Positions 52,855 through 60,559 of a DNA stretch of 64,000 bases are shown here, piece by piece; the first letter of the stretch is position 1; the number at the start of each line of letters is the position of its first letter. The notes under the pieces were generated by a model that had not been told where the DNA came from, did not search any database, and was given only the letters and a program-made list of their open reading frames with translations. The DNA comes from Phenylobacterium deserti. Its GTDB lineage: Bacteria > Pseudomonadota > Alphaproteobacteria > Caulobacterales > Caulobacteraceae. The stretch covers positions 496,001 through 560,000 of the forward strand of contig NZ_QFYR01000001.1 of NCBI RefSeq assembly GCF_003254705.1, given 5' to 3'. The translations under genes and the position numbers were made by a program.

Positions 52855-53730
52855 GTGACCTTCCAAGCGGCGGCGAGCTCGCCCTCCCCTGACCCGACTT
52901 CCGTCGCCCGCGCCTTCGTGCAAGCGCGGCGCACCGCCGTGGCGCTCGACGCCTTTCCGGGCGGCCAGATCCCAGCCGACCTTGCCGCCGGCTACGCCTG
53001 CCAGGACGTGGCGATCGGGCTCTGGGGCGAGGAGATCGCCGGCTGGAAAGTCGGCCGGATTCCCGATGACCTGCAAGCCGAGCTCGGCGCCGAGCGGGTC
53101 GCCGGCCCAATCTTTCCGGGCCGCGTCTGGCGGGCTGGCGATGGCCCCGTCATCCTTCCGGTCATCCCGGGTGGGTTCGCGGCGGTAGAGGCTGAATACG
53201 TGTTCCGCATCGGCGAGGATGCGCCGGCCGGCAAGACGGACTGGACCGTGGAAGAGGCCCTGATGCTTGTCGAAGACGAGCTGGTCGGCGTCGAACTGGC
53301 CGGCAGTCCGCTCGCCACCATCAACGTGCTCGGCCCCAAGGTCGTGGCCTCGGATTTCGGCAACAACGCCGGCTTGGTGCTTGGCGCGTCGATCCCGAAC
53401 TGGCGCGAGCGCAACGACGACTGGCCGCCCTGCGAAACGTTCATCGACGGCATCTCCGTCGGCCGCGGCGCGCCGTCGTCCATTCCGGGCAGCCCGGCGG
53501 CCGCACTGGTGTTCCTGCTGGGCGTCTGCGCCGCTCGAGGCCGGCCGCTTAAGCGTGGTCAGCTCGTATCCACCGGTGCAGCTACCGGTATTCATGATAT
53601 TGAGGCCGGACAAACGGCCCGCATCACCTTCGAAGGCCTGGGCGAAATCCGCTGCATTGCGCAGATCGCCCAACCCGAAGAGGGCTTGGGAGGAAATAAG
53701 GATGAGTTCAGCCACCCACGTCAGTCCTGA
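52855..53730 (+). CDS. 2-keto-4-pentenoate hydratase-like protein (FAH superfamily)
   Basis: 291 residues of the fumarylacetoacetate hydrolase-like fold. Metal-binding residues are suggested by AAVEAEYVFRIG and VEDELVGVELAGS, and the end has STGAATGIHDIEAGQTARITF. Members hydrate or dehydrate 2-keto acids; sugar-acid dehydratases also belong here. Its place between kduI and exuT under CCGG-type operators points to a step in deoxy-keto-uronate or KDG-related metabolism, but no such role is proven. Start GTG, with GAGGAA 9-10 bases upstream. The exuT-like gene starts 29 bases before its stop. Confidence 0.78.
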   Translation: MTFQAAASSPSPDPTSVARAFVQARRTAVALDAFPGGQIPADLAAGYACQDVAIGLWGEEIAGWKVGRIPDDLQAELGAERVAGPIFPGRVWRAGDGPVILPVIPGGFAAVEAEYVFRIGEDAPAGKTDWTVEEALMLVEDELVGVELAGSPLATINVLGPKVVASDFGNNAGLVLGASIPNWRERNDDWPPCETFIDGISVGRGAPSSIPGSPAAALVFLLGVCAARGRPLKRGQLVSTGAATGIHDIEAGQTARITFEGLGEIRCIAQIAQPEEGLGGNKDEFSHPRQS

Positions 53731-54991
53731 TGGTAGCGGTACCACCGGCGTAATCGGTCGCTACCGGTGGGTCATCGTCACGCTTCTGTTCGCCGCCATG
53801 GTGGTGAACTACGTCGATCGGCAAACGATCGGCCTTCTCAAGAGCGACCTCAGCCGTGACTTCGGCTGGAGCGAGAACGACTACGCCAACCTGGTCTTCT
53901 GGTTTCAGGCAGCCTACGCCGTCTCCTACCTGATCTTCGGCCGCGTCGTTGACCGGATCGGGGCTCGCTGGGGCTTCGGCATCGCGTTCCTGATCTGGCA
54001 GGTCGCCCACATCGCCCATGCTGGCGCCCGCTCGCTCGGCGGCTTCATGATCGCCCGCGTGGCGCTCGGCATCGGTGAAGGCGGCGCCTTCCCCGCCGGC
54101 ATCAAGGCGGTCGCCGAGTGGTTCCCCAAGAAGGAGCGCGCCTTCGCCACCGGCCTGTTCAACGCCGGCACTAACATCGGCGCCATCGTGACGCCCCTGG
54201 TCGTGCCCGCCGTGGTTCTGGCCTGGGGCTGGCAGATGGCCTTCATCGTTACCGGCATCGCCGGCTTGGTCTGGCTGCCGATCTGGCTGCTGGTCTATCG
54301 CCGTCCGCAGGAACACAAGCGCGTCGGCGCAGCCGAACTCGCCCACATTCAGAGCGATCCGCCGGACGTGGTGGAAAAGGTCGCGTGGACCGTGGTTATC
54401 CGCAAGCGCGAGACCTGGGCGTTCGCGCTCGGCAAGTTCCTGATCGACCCGATCTGGTGGATGTTCCTGTTCTGGCTGCCGGATTTCCTTGGCAAGCGCC
54501 ACGGGCTGGACCTCAAGACTTTCGGCCCACCCCTGATCGCCATCTACCTGCTGTCGGACGTCGGCAGCGTGGCCGGCGGCTGGCTGTCGTCCAAGTTCAT
54601 GCACATGGGCTGGAGCATCAATCGCGCCCGCAAAACCACCATGCTGATCTGCGCCCTGCTGGCGGTGCCGGTGGCCTTCGCCGCCTACGCCAACAACCTG
54701 TGGCTGGCGGTTCTGATTATCGGCGTGGCGACGGCCGCCCACCAGGGCTTCTCCGCCAACCTTTACACTCTGCCGGGCGATGTCTTCCCGCGCTCGGCCG
54801 TGGGCTCGGTGATCGGCATCGGCGGAATGCTGGGCGCGATCGGCGGCATGGCGATGAGCAAGTACGCCGGCTACGTGCTCGAGCAGATCGGCACCTACAC
54901 CCCGATCTTCATCGTGGCGGGCTCGGCCTATCTCGTGGCGCTGCTGGTGGTCCACCTGCTCACGCCGAAGATGGAACCCGTCAAGCTTTAG
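53702..54991 (+). CDS. MFS hexuronate transporter (ExuT-like)
   Basis: 429-residue anion:cation symporter-family protein, twelve helices. The start region RYRWVIVTLLFAAMVVNYVDRQT, then FGWSENDYANLVFWFQAAYA and VDRIGARWGF, follow the ExuT/GarP pattern. It likely imports galacturonate or glucuronate across the inner membrane. The ATG follows GGGAGGAAATAAGG and overlaps the hydratase gene by 29 bases, so the two are coupled. Its stop overlaps the convergent LacI gene by 11 bases. Confidence 0.88.
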   Translation: MSSATHVSPDGSGTTGVIGRYRWVIVTLLFAAMVVNYVDRQTIGLLKSDLSRDFGWSENDYANLVFWFQAAYAVSYLIFGRVVDRIGARWGFGIAFLIWQVAHIAHAGARSLGGFMIARVALGIGEGGAFPAGIKAVAEWFPKKERAFATGLFNAGTNIGAIVTPLVVPAVVLAWGWQMAFIVTGIAGLVWLPIWLLVYRRPQEHKRVGAAELAHIQSDPPDVVEKVAWTVVIRKRETWAFALGKFLIDPIWWMFLFWLPDFLGKRHGLDLKTFGPPLIAIYLLSDVGSVAGGWLSSKFMHMGWSINRARKTTMLICALLAVPVAFAAYANNLWLAVLIIGVATAAHQGFSANLYTLPGDVFPRSAVGSVIGIGGMLGAIGGMAMSKYAGYVLEQIGTYTPIFIVAGSAYLVALLVVHLLTPKMEPVKL

Positions 54992-56033
54992 GCGGAGGCC
55001 CGGAGGACTTCCTGACCACCAGCGTGGGCAGGCGGTCCTTCGGGTTGCGGCGCTCGTCGTCCCGGCCCATCAGCCGCTCGACGGCGAGCCGCCCGATCTC
55101 ACGCGTCGGCGTCCGCACCGTGGTCAGCGCCGGCCAAAGGCGCGTGGCGAGGTCGAAGTCGTCATAGCCCACCACGGTGACGTCTTCCGGAACCCTCAGC
55201 CCCAGATCGCGGGCGGCGTGCAGGACGCCTGCCGCCATTTCGTCGTTGGCGGCGAAGATCGCCGTCGGCCGGTTCGGGCGGCTAAGCAGGTCGCGGGCCG
55301 CCGCGATCCCGGACTCGAAGGTGTAGGCGCCTTCCATCGCGAACTGCGCCTCGAGCGCCAGGCCCTTTTCGGCCAGGCCCTCTTCGAAGCCGCCGCGCCG
55401 CTCGTGACTGGAGCGGAACATGGGCGGGCCGGAGATGAAGGCGACCTGTGTGTGGCCGAGCTCGGCGATGTGCCGACCGGCTTCCCGCCCGCCGACGCGG
55501 TCGCGGGTCTCGATCATGTGATTGGCGTCATCCAGCGACACGGAGGCCACGCGCACATATTCGCAGCCGATCTCCCGCAGCAACTGGGCCGCCCGCTCGT
55601 CTTCCGACACGGACGGCGTCAGCACGACGCCGAACAGCTTCTGGCGCTCCACGAACCCGCGCAGGTCCTCCAGGAAGCTGGGGTTCTGCCGATCGCACGG
55701 ATGGACGACGAGTTCGAAGCCGGAGCCGCGCATGCCGTCCAGCAGCCCCTGCTGCATGGTCACGACGTACTGCGGGTTGGGATTGTCGTGCACCACGCCG
55801 ATCAGGAACGAACGGCGAAAGGCCAGCCCGCGGGCCTGCGGGTCGGGCGCATAGCCCATCTCGGCGATCACCGCCTCGATGCGCTCGCGCGTGTCCTCGC
55901 GCACATAGGGCGACGCATTGATCACCCGCGAGACTGTCTTCTTCGAGACACCAGCCAGGCGCGCGATGTCGTTGATGGTCGGGCGCTTGCGCGCCTCGTC
56001 AGAGAGTTGCGCCTGGGTCTTGCTCGGCTTCAC
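54981..56033 (-). CDS. LacI-family transcriptional regulator (pectin/galacturonate block)
   Basis: 350 residues from a GTG; the frame can start eight codons earlier at a TTG. The HTH is [22 protein letters not shown], hinge [10 protein letters not shown], then a sugar-binding effector domain. It sits back to back with uxaA and converges on exuT, inside the cluster of CCGG-type sites, so it most likely controls those genes, releasing DNA when a uronate intermediate (often KDG in this kind of regulator) binds. Its recognition helix starts Lys-Lys where the glucose-block LacI has Ile-Lys. Start codon is the least certain part. Confidence 0.9.
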   Translation of the reverse strand: MKPSKTQAQLSDEARKRPTINDIARLAGVSKKTVSRVINASPYVREDTRERIEAVIAEMGYAPDPQARGLAFRRSFLIGVVHDNPNPQYVVTMQQGLLDGMRGSGFELVVHPCDRQNPSFLEDLRGFVERQKLFGVVLTPSVSEDERAAQLLREIGCEYVRVASVSLDDANHMIETRDRVGGREAGRHIAELGHTQVAFISGPPMFRSSHERRGGFEEGLAEKGLALEAQFAMEGAYTFESGIAAARDLLSRPNRPTAIFAANDEMAAGVLHAARDLGLRVPEDVTVVGYDDFDLATRLWPALTTVRTPTREIGRLAVERLMGRDDERRNPKDRLPTLVVRKSSGPPPKA

Positions 56034-56138
56034 TTGATTTTCCGGGCGTAAGCTCAAGATAGGATAGTTGCATACATAGCCTTGCAGCTTCTGTCGCGAC
56101 TAGATCAGGCTCTGCCGCAGGTGCAACTTCCAGCGCCG

Positions 56139-56156
56139 CTTGACACCGGTTACCAT
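56139..56156. promoter_or_regulatory. LacI-type operator, CCGG-centre type (uxaA)
   Basis: CTTGACACCGGTTACCAT: left half strong, right half partial. It ends five bases before the uxaA ATG, leaving no room for a ribosome binding site, as also seen at zwf. Confidence 0.68.
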
Positions 56157-56161
56157 AGCAC

Positions 56162-57646
56162 ATGGCCCTGAACCCCAGCCTTCTACACGTCGATCCACGC
56201 GACAACGTCGCCGTGGCGGTGCGCTTGGTCGAGCCTGGCGAGACCCTCTGCGACGGCGTCACCGCCAGCGCGCAGATCGCCGCCGGCCACAAGGTCGCCT
56301 TGCAGCCGATCGCGGCAGGCGAGCCGGTGCTGAAGTACGGCTGGCCCATCGGCCGCGCCCGCGCCGACATCGCTCCCGGCGAACACGTGCACACCCACAA
56401 TGTCGCCACCGCCCTTGAGGGCCTTGAGGAGTACGTCTGGGCGCCCACGCCCCCGGACGCCCTCGCCGCTCCCCGCCAGACGACGTTCCAAGGCTACCGC
56501 CGCAGCAACGGCAAGGTCGGGACGCGCAACGAGATCTGGATACTGTGCACAGTCGGCTGCGTCGGCCGCACGGCCCAGCGCATCGCGGCCGAGGCCGCAA
56601 AGCGGTTCGAGGGCCGGGTGGACGGAGTCCATGCCCTTACCCATCCGTTCGGATGCTCGCAGCTGGGCGGCGACCTGGCCGCGACGCGCGACATGATCGC
56701 GGCGCTGGCCTCCCACCCCAATGCGGGCGGCGCGCTGATCATCGGCCTCGGCTGCGAGAACAACCAGCTCGACAAGGTTCTGGAAGCCGCCCCTAGCCTC
56801 GACCCGGCCCGTTTGCGCGCCTTCACCGCCCAGATGGCCGAAGACGAGATGGAAGAAGGTCTCAAAGCGGTGGCCGAGTTGGTGGCCATCGCCGAGCAGG
56901 ACCGGCGCGAGCCCTGCCCGGTCTCGGACCTGGTTGTCGGCCTGAAGTGCGGCGGATCGGACGGCTTCTCCGGCCTCACCGCCAATCCGCTTGTCGGCCG
57001 CATCGCCGACAAGGTGACGGCGGGCGGCGGCACCGCGGTGCTGACCGAGATCCCCGAGATCTTTGGGGCGGAGCGCCTGCTGATGAGCCGGGCCAAGGAT
57101 GAGGCGGTGTTCCGCCAGATCGCCTCGCTCGTGAACGACTTCAAGGACTACTTCATCAGCCACGGCGAGCCAGTCAGCGAGAACCCCTCGCCGGGCAACA
57201 TCGCCGGCGGCATCACGACGCTCGAGGAGAAGTCCCTGGGCGCGGTGCAGAAGGCGGGACGCGGCCAGGTCACCGAGGTCCTGCGGTATGGAGGTCAGGC
57301 TCATGAGCACGGCGTCGTGCTGCTCGAAGCGCCGGGTAATGATGCGGTGTCCTCCACCGCCCTGACGGCCGCCGGCGCCACCGTGATCCTGTTCACCACC
57401 GGTCGGGGCACCCCGCTCGGCTTCCCGGCGCCCACTCTGAAGATCGCCACCAACTCCGGGCTGGCTCAGCGCAAGCCGAATTGGATCGACTTCGACGCGG
57501 GGCGGATCGCCAGCGGCGAAAGCTTCGACGACGCGGCGGACCGGCTGATGGAGCTGGTGGTGGCCACGGCCTCGGGCAAGGCGACCCGGGCCGAAGAGAA
57601 TGGCGAGCGCGAGATCGCCCTGTGGAAGCGGGGCGTGACGCTGTAG
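56162..57646 (+). CDS. uxaA: Altronate dehydratase
   Basis: 494 residues. The N-terminal SAF domain (about 1-95, with HVDPRDNVAVAVRLVEPGE) is followed by the D-galactarate/altronate dehydratase C-terminal domain with FQGYRRSNGKVGTRNEIWI and LGCENNQ. It dehydrates D-altronate to KDG in the galacturonate pathway. uxaC and uxaB, which make altronate, are not in the window. No ribosome binding site precedes the ATG; the operator does. It is transcribed away from the LacI gene. Confidence 0.93.
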   Translation: MALNPSLLHVDPRDNVAVAVRLVEPGETLCDGVTASAQIAAGHKVALQPIAAGEPVLKYGWPIGRARADIAPGEHVHTHNVATALEGLEEYVWAPTPPDALAAPRQTTFQGYRRSNGKVGTRNEIWILCTVGCVGRTAQRIAAEAAKRFEGRVDGVHALTHPFGCSQLGGDLAATRDMIAALASHPNAGGALIIGLGCENNQLDKVLEAAPSLDPARLRAFTAQMAEDEMEEGLKAVAELVAIAEQDRREPCPVSDLVVGLKCGGSDGFSGLTANPLVGRIADKVTAGGGTAVLTEIPEIFGAERLLMSRAKDEAVFRQIASLVNDFKDYFISHGEPVSENPSPGNIAGGITTLEEKSLGAVQKAGRGQVTEVLRYGGQAHEHGVVLLEAPGNDAVSSTALTAAGATVILFTTGRGTPLGFPAPTLKIATNSGLAQRKPNWIDFDAGRIASGESFDDAADRLMELVVATASGKATRAEENGEREIALWKRGVTL

Positions 57647-58141
57647 CTACTCGGTGGGCGGGCTCTTGCGCCGATCCGGTCCGCGATAATCCGGATCGGA
57701 CCTGCGCCGCCGGTCGGGGCCGAAATAGTCGTGACTGCGCACGAACGGCCGCGGGTGGTGGATCAGCGCTTCCATGCGCAGCAGCAGGCCCGCCACGGTG
57801 AAGGGCTTGGACAGGAACTCGCTGACGCCTGCGTCTCTCGCCGCCTTGACCCGACGCTGCTCGGTGTAGCCGGTCAGCATCAGGATCGGGATGTAGGGGT
57901 TGGGGCTGGACGGATCATTCCGGATGCGACGCACCAGCTGGGTGCCGTCGTCGCCCTGGCCCAGGTTCTGGTCGACGATGACGATGTCGAAGGGCAGCTC
58001 CCGCAGCGACTTGAACGCCTTGTCCGGCGTGTTGGCGTCGACCATGCGCTGCGCGCCCACACTCGCGAGCACCGACTTCACGATATCGGCCGCGTGGCGG
58101 TTGTCGTCGACGATAAGGAGGCGGAGAGCTCTTAGATCCAT
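57647..58141 (-). CDS. Stand-alone response-regulator receiver protein
   Basis: 164 residues. A receiver domain (about 5-125) with the acidic pair in LIVDDNRHA, phospho-acceptor Asp in IVIVDQNLG and lysine in FLSKPFTVAG is followed by a 35-residue basic tail with GPDRRRRSD and GPDRRK, not a DNA-binding domain. It probably signals by protein contact; the partner kinase is unknown. It abuts the uxaA stop on the opposite strand but is not related to it by function. Confidence 0.85.
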   Translation of the reverse strand: MDLRALRLLIVDDNRHAADIVKSVLASVGAQRMVDANTPDKAFKSLRELPFDIVIVDQNLGQGDDGTQLVRRIRNDPSSPNPYIPILMLTGYTEQRRVKAARDAGVSEFLSKPFTVAGLLLRMEALIHHPRPFVRSHDYFGPDRRRRSDPDYRGPDRRKSPPTE

Positions 58142-58444
58142 GCCCCTGAGCAGCTACCTCTGTGCCCTGTGTAGCCCGCACAGCATGTCTGCTGGAGGCT
58201 GCCGACCCGTCCCGGGCGGCGGACGCACCCCATAGCCATCCTGCGAGGCGCGCGCAACGCGGGCGAATTCCCACGAAGTTCGCGATCATGGCCAAAGTCG
58301 AGCTTGCGCCGCCAGCACCCATAGCGTGTGCCGATCACTTTGCTGGTGAACAGATCCTCGAAAACTCTCGCTGCGGGCGAGAAATCGCCGAGTGCTGGAG
58401 CTTCGACGCCACCTCGTCCGCAGCCACTCGCACAGGTTGTCTGA
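58142..58444. other. Intergenic stretch without recognisable gene
   Basis: Between the receiver gene start and the tandem-TetR gene end. Short open frames on both strands lack ribosome binding sites or recognisable sequence. No palindrome like the LacI sites and no clear terminator was seen. It must hold the receiver promoter. Confidence 0.6.
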
Positions 58445-59728
58445 CTAGTTTGTGGCGGCGAGGTCGCCCGCCACGGGCGACAGCATTCCCTCGAACAGGG
58501 GCCGCACGTAGTGGGGCTCGGCGCCCTCTGCCGGCAGCCCCGGCGCCCAGTCGCGCAGCTCAGCGCCCGCGTTGATCATGCCCGTGATCATCTGGGCTGC
58601 GACGTTGACGTCCACCGGCCGGATCGAGCCATCCGCGATCCCGTCGCAGATGACCGAGGCGATGCGATGGGCGATGCGGTCGAACTTCGCCAGCAACGGC
58701 TGCTGCATCGTCAGCGGCACCGTCGTGAGCGCTGTGATGCGCAGCAACGGCAGGTTGCCCGCCATCTGGAAGTGGACCAGCGCGGCGGAAATCTGAGCCA
58801 GCACCTTCAGGCCGGAGCCACCCTCGGACTCCGCAGCGCGGATCGCACGCCACATGATCTCGCACGTCCGCTCGAAACAGGCGACGACCAGTTCGTCCTT
58901 AGTTTCGTTGTGGTGATAGAAGGCGCCCTTGCTGACGTTGAGCCGCGCCGAAATCCTCTCCACCGACGCGCCGTGATAGCCCTCCTCGTTGATCAGTTCG
59001 GTGGCCGCCCTCAAGAAGAGCTCGGCTGACGCATCGGCCGGCCGCCCGCCCGCCTGATCCAGCTGCGGCAGATCGAACTGCGGCCAGCTTGCGCCCGGCG
59101 CGACCAGCCCGTGCCGGAGGATGTCCAGCATCCGGTCCGCCAGCCGATCGTAGTCATCGGGGACGCTCTGCTCGATCCACACCGTGGTTCCGAAAACCTC
59201 CGACATCAGCAGGTGCGTGCGGGTGTTTCGGTCGATCCGGGACAACGGTGCGTCCACCGGACCGCGGACAAGGTCGCGGGCGTTGCGGAACATGTCCACG
59301 AACGCGTCGAGCACGGGTCGCGAGTTCAGCCCGCGGACGTCGTTGAACTTGGCGATCTCCTCCGCTTCGCCAAGCTGCGCGCGACGGCGGAAATCGAAAT
59401 AGCCTCGGACGAACGCCTCCATGCGGCTGCTGTCGTCCGCCTCAGACATGGCGCTGTCGATCAGCTGATTGTAGCGCTCGATAGCCAGGTGGAAGCAGGC
59501 GGCCGCCAGCTCTTCCTTGTTGCGGAAGTAGTAGATCACCCCTGTCGGAACGAGGCTGAGACGAGCCGCCACGTCCCCCAGCGTCATCGCGCGCATGCCC
59601 TTGCGGTTCAGCTCTTCCACGGCTGAGGCGATGATGGCGTGCCGGCGGGCCTCGTAGCGACGTGTCGGCGCGCGACGCGCCACGGCGGAGACTTTGGCGT
59701 CGGCGCTTCCGGACATCTGGTGAGTCAT
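58445..59728 (-). CDS. Tandem-domain TetR-family regulator (two TetR units fused)
   Basis: 427 residues, twice the usual TetR length. The first unit has HTH IIASAVEELNRKGMRAMTLG and PTGVIYYFRNKEEL (about 30-75) and a helical ligand domain. The second starts near residue 234 with FLRAATELINEEGYHGASVE and VSKGAFYHHNETKDEL, again followed by a ligand-type helical domain. It is thus a covalent pseudo-dimer with two different HTH units. It is encoded three bases after exonuclease III, which follows a DHA2 transporter gene, suggesting control of that transporter. No operator was identified. Confidence 0.85.
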   Translation of the reverse strand: MTHQMSGSADAKVSAVARRAPTRRYEARRHAIIASAVEELNRKGMRAMTLGDVAARLSLVPTGVIYYFRNKEELAAACFHLAIERYNQLIDSAMSEADDSSRMEAFVRGYFDFRRRAQLGEAEEIAKFNDVRGLNSRPVLDAFVDMFRNARDLVRGPVDAPLSRIDRNTRTHLLMSEVFGTTVWIEQSVPDDYDRLADRMLDILRHGLVAPGASWPQFDLPQLDQAGGRPADASAELFLRAATELINEEGYHGASVERISARLNVSKGAFYHHNETKDELVVACFERTCEIMWRAIRAAESEGGSGLKVLAQISAALVHFQMAGNLPLLRITALTTVPLTMQQPLLAKFDRIAHRIASVICDGIADGSIRPVDVNVAAQMITGMINAGAELRDWAPGLPAEGAEPHYVRPLFEGMLSPVAGDLAATN

Positions 59729-59731
59729 AAC

Positions 59732-60550
59732 TCAGGAAGGCGCCCGTCGGCCACTGACCGAGCGACGTCCTGCCCCAGGTTCCGTCAGTTCGATCCAGGC
59801 CGGCGCATGGTCGCTGGCGTTTTCCGCGCCGCGGACGTCGCGATCGACACCCGCCTTCACCAGCCGCCCTTTCAGGGTCGGCGACACCAGCAGATGATCC
59901 AGACGCAGGCCCGCGTCCCGCGGCCAGCGCTCGCGCATGTAGTCCCAGAAGGTATAGATCGGCGCGTCCGGATGCAGCGTCCGCAGGGCGTCGGTCCAGC
60001 CCTGGTCGAGCAGCCGGCGATAAGCTTGGCGCGCCTGCGGCTGAAGCAGCGCATTTTTCGACCAGGACCGGCTGGCGTAGATGTCCTGATCCGTCGGCAC
60101 GACGTTGTAGTCGCCGGCCAGCACTACCGGAACATCCAGCGCCAGAAGGCCTGCCGCATGGCTGATGAGGCGCTCGAACCAGGCGAGCTTGTAAGCGAAC
60201 TTCGGACCGGGCTGCGGATTGCCGTTGGGCAGGTAAAGGCACCCGACGACGACCCCGTTCACCGCCGCCTCGATGTACCGAGACTGCTGATCATTCGGAT
60301 CGCCGGGCAAGGCCCGGCGGATCAGCACCGGCTCGGCGCCGCGCGCCAGGATCGCTACGCCGTTGTAGGTGCGCTCGCCTCGCCAGACGGCGCCATAGCC
60401 AGCCGCCTCCAGCGCTTTGGCGGGGAACTGCCCGTCCGCGCTCTTCAGCTCCTGGAGGCAAACCACGTCAGGCTGCGAGGCCGCAAGCCACTCCAACAGG
60501 TTGCCCAGCCGCTTGTTGATGTTGTTGATGTTGAAGGTGGCGATTTTCAC
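59732..60550 (-). CDS. xthA: Exodeoxyribonuclease III
   Basis: 272-residue endonuclease/exonuclease/phosphatase-fold AP endonuclease. Typical parts: KIATFNINNINKR, QELKSADGQFP, GDYNVVPTDQDIY and a C-terminal LDHLLVSPTL and ENASDHAPAWIEL. It repairs abasic sites and 3' blocks. Start is GTG. It sits nine bases after the DHA2 transporter and three bases before the TetR gene, an odd operon position for a DNA-repair gene. Confidence 0.93.
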   Translation of the reverse strand: MKIATFNINNINKRLGNLLEWLAASQPDVVCLQELKSADGQFPAKALEAAGYGAVWRGERTYNGVAILARGAEPVLIRRALPGDPNDQQSRYIEAAVNGVVVGCLYLPNGNPQPGPKFAYKLAWFERLISHAAGLLALDVPVVLAGDYNVVPTDQDIYASRSWSKNALLQPQARQAYRRLLDQGWTDALRTLHPDAPIYTFWDYMRERWPRDAGLRLDHLLVSPTLKGRLVKAGVDRDVRGAENASDHAPAWIELTEPGAGRRSVSGRRAPS

Positions 60551-60559
60551 GGCACGCTC

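Noticed and set aside
53567..53775. Several ACCGGT cores near the hydratase end and exuT start
   Set aside because: They lie inside coding sequence; the first two encode the conserved STGAATGIHD segment, and their flanks do not match the TGACA arms, so I did not count them as operators.
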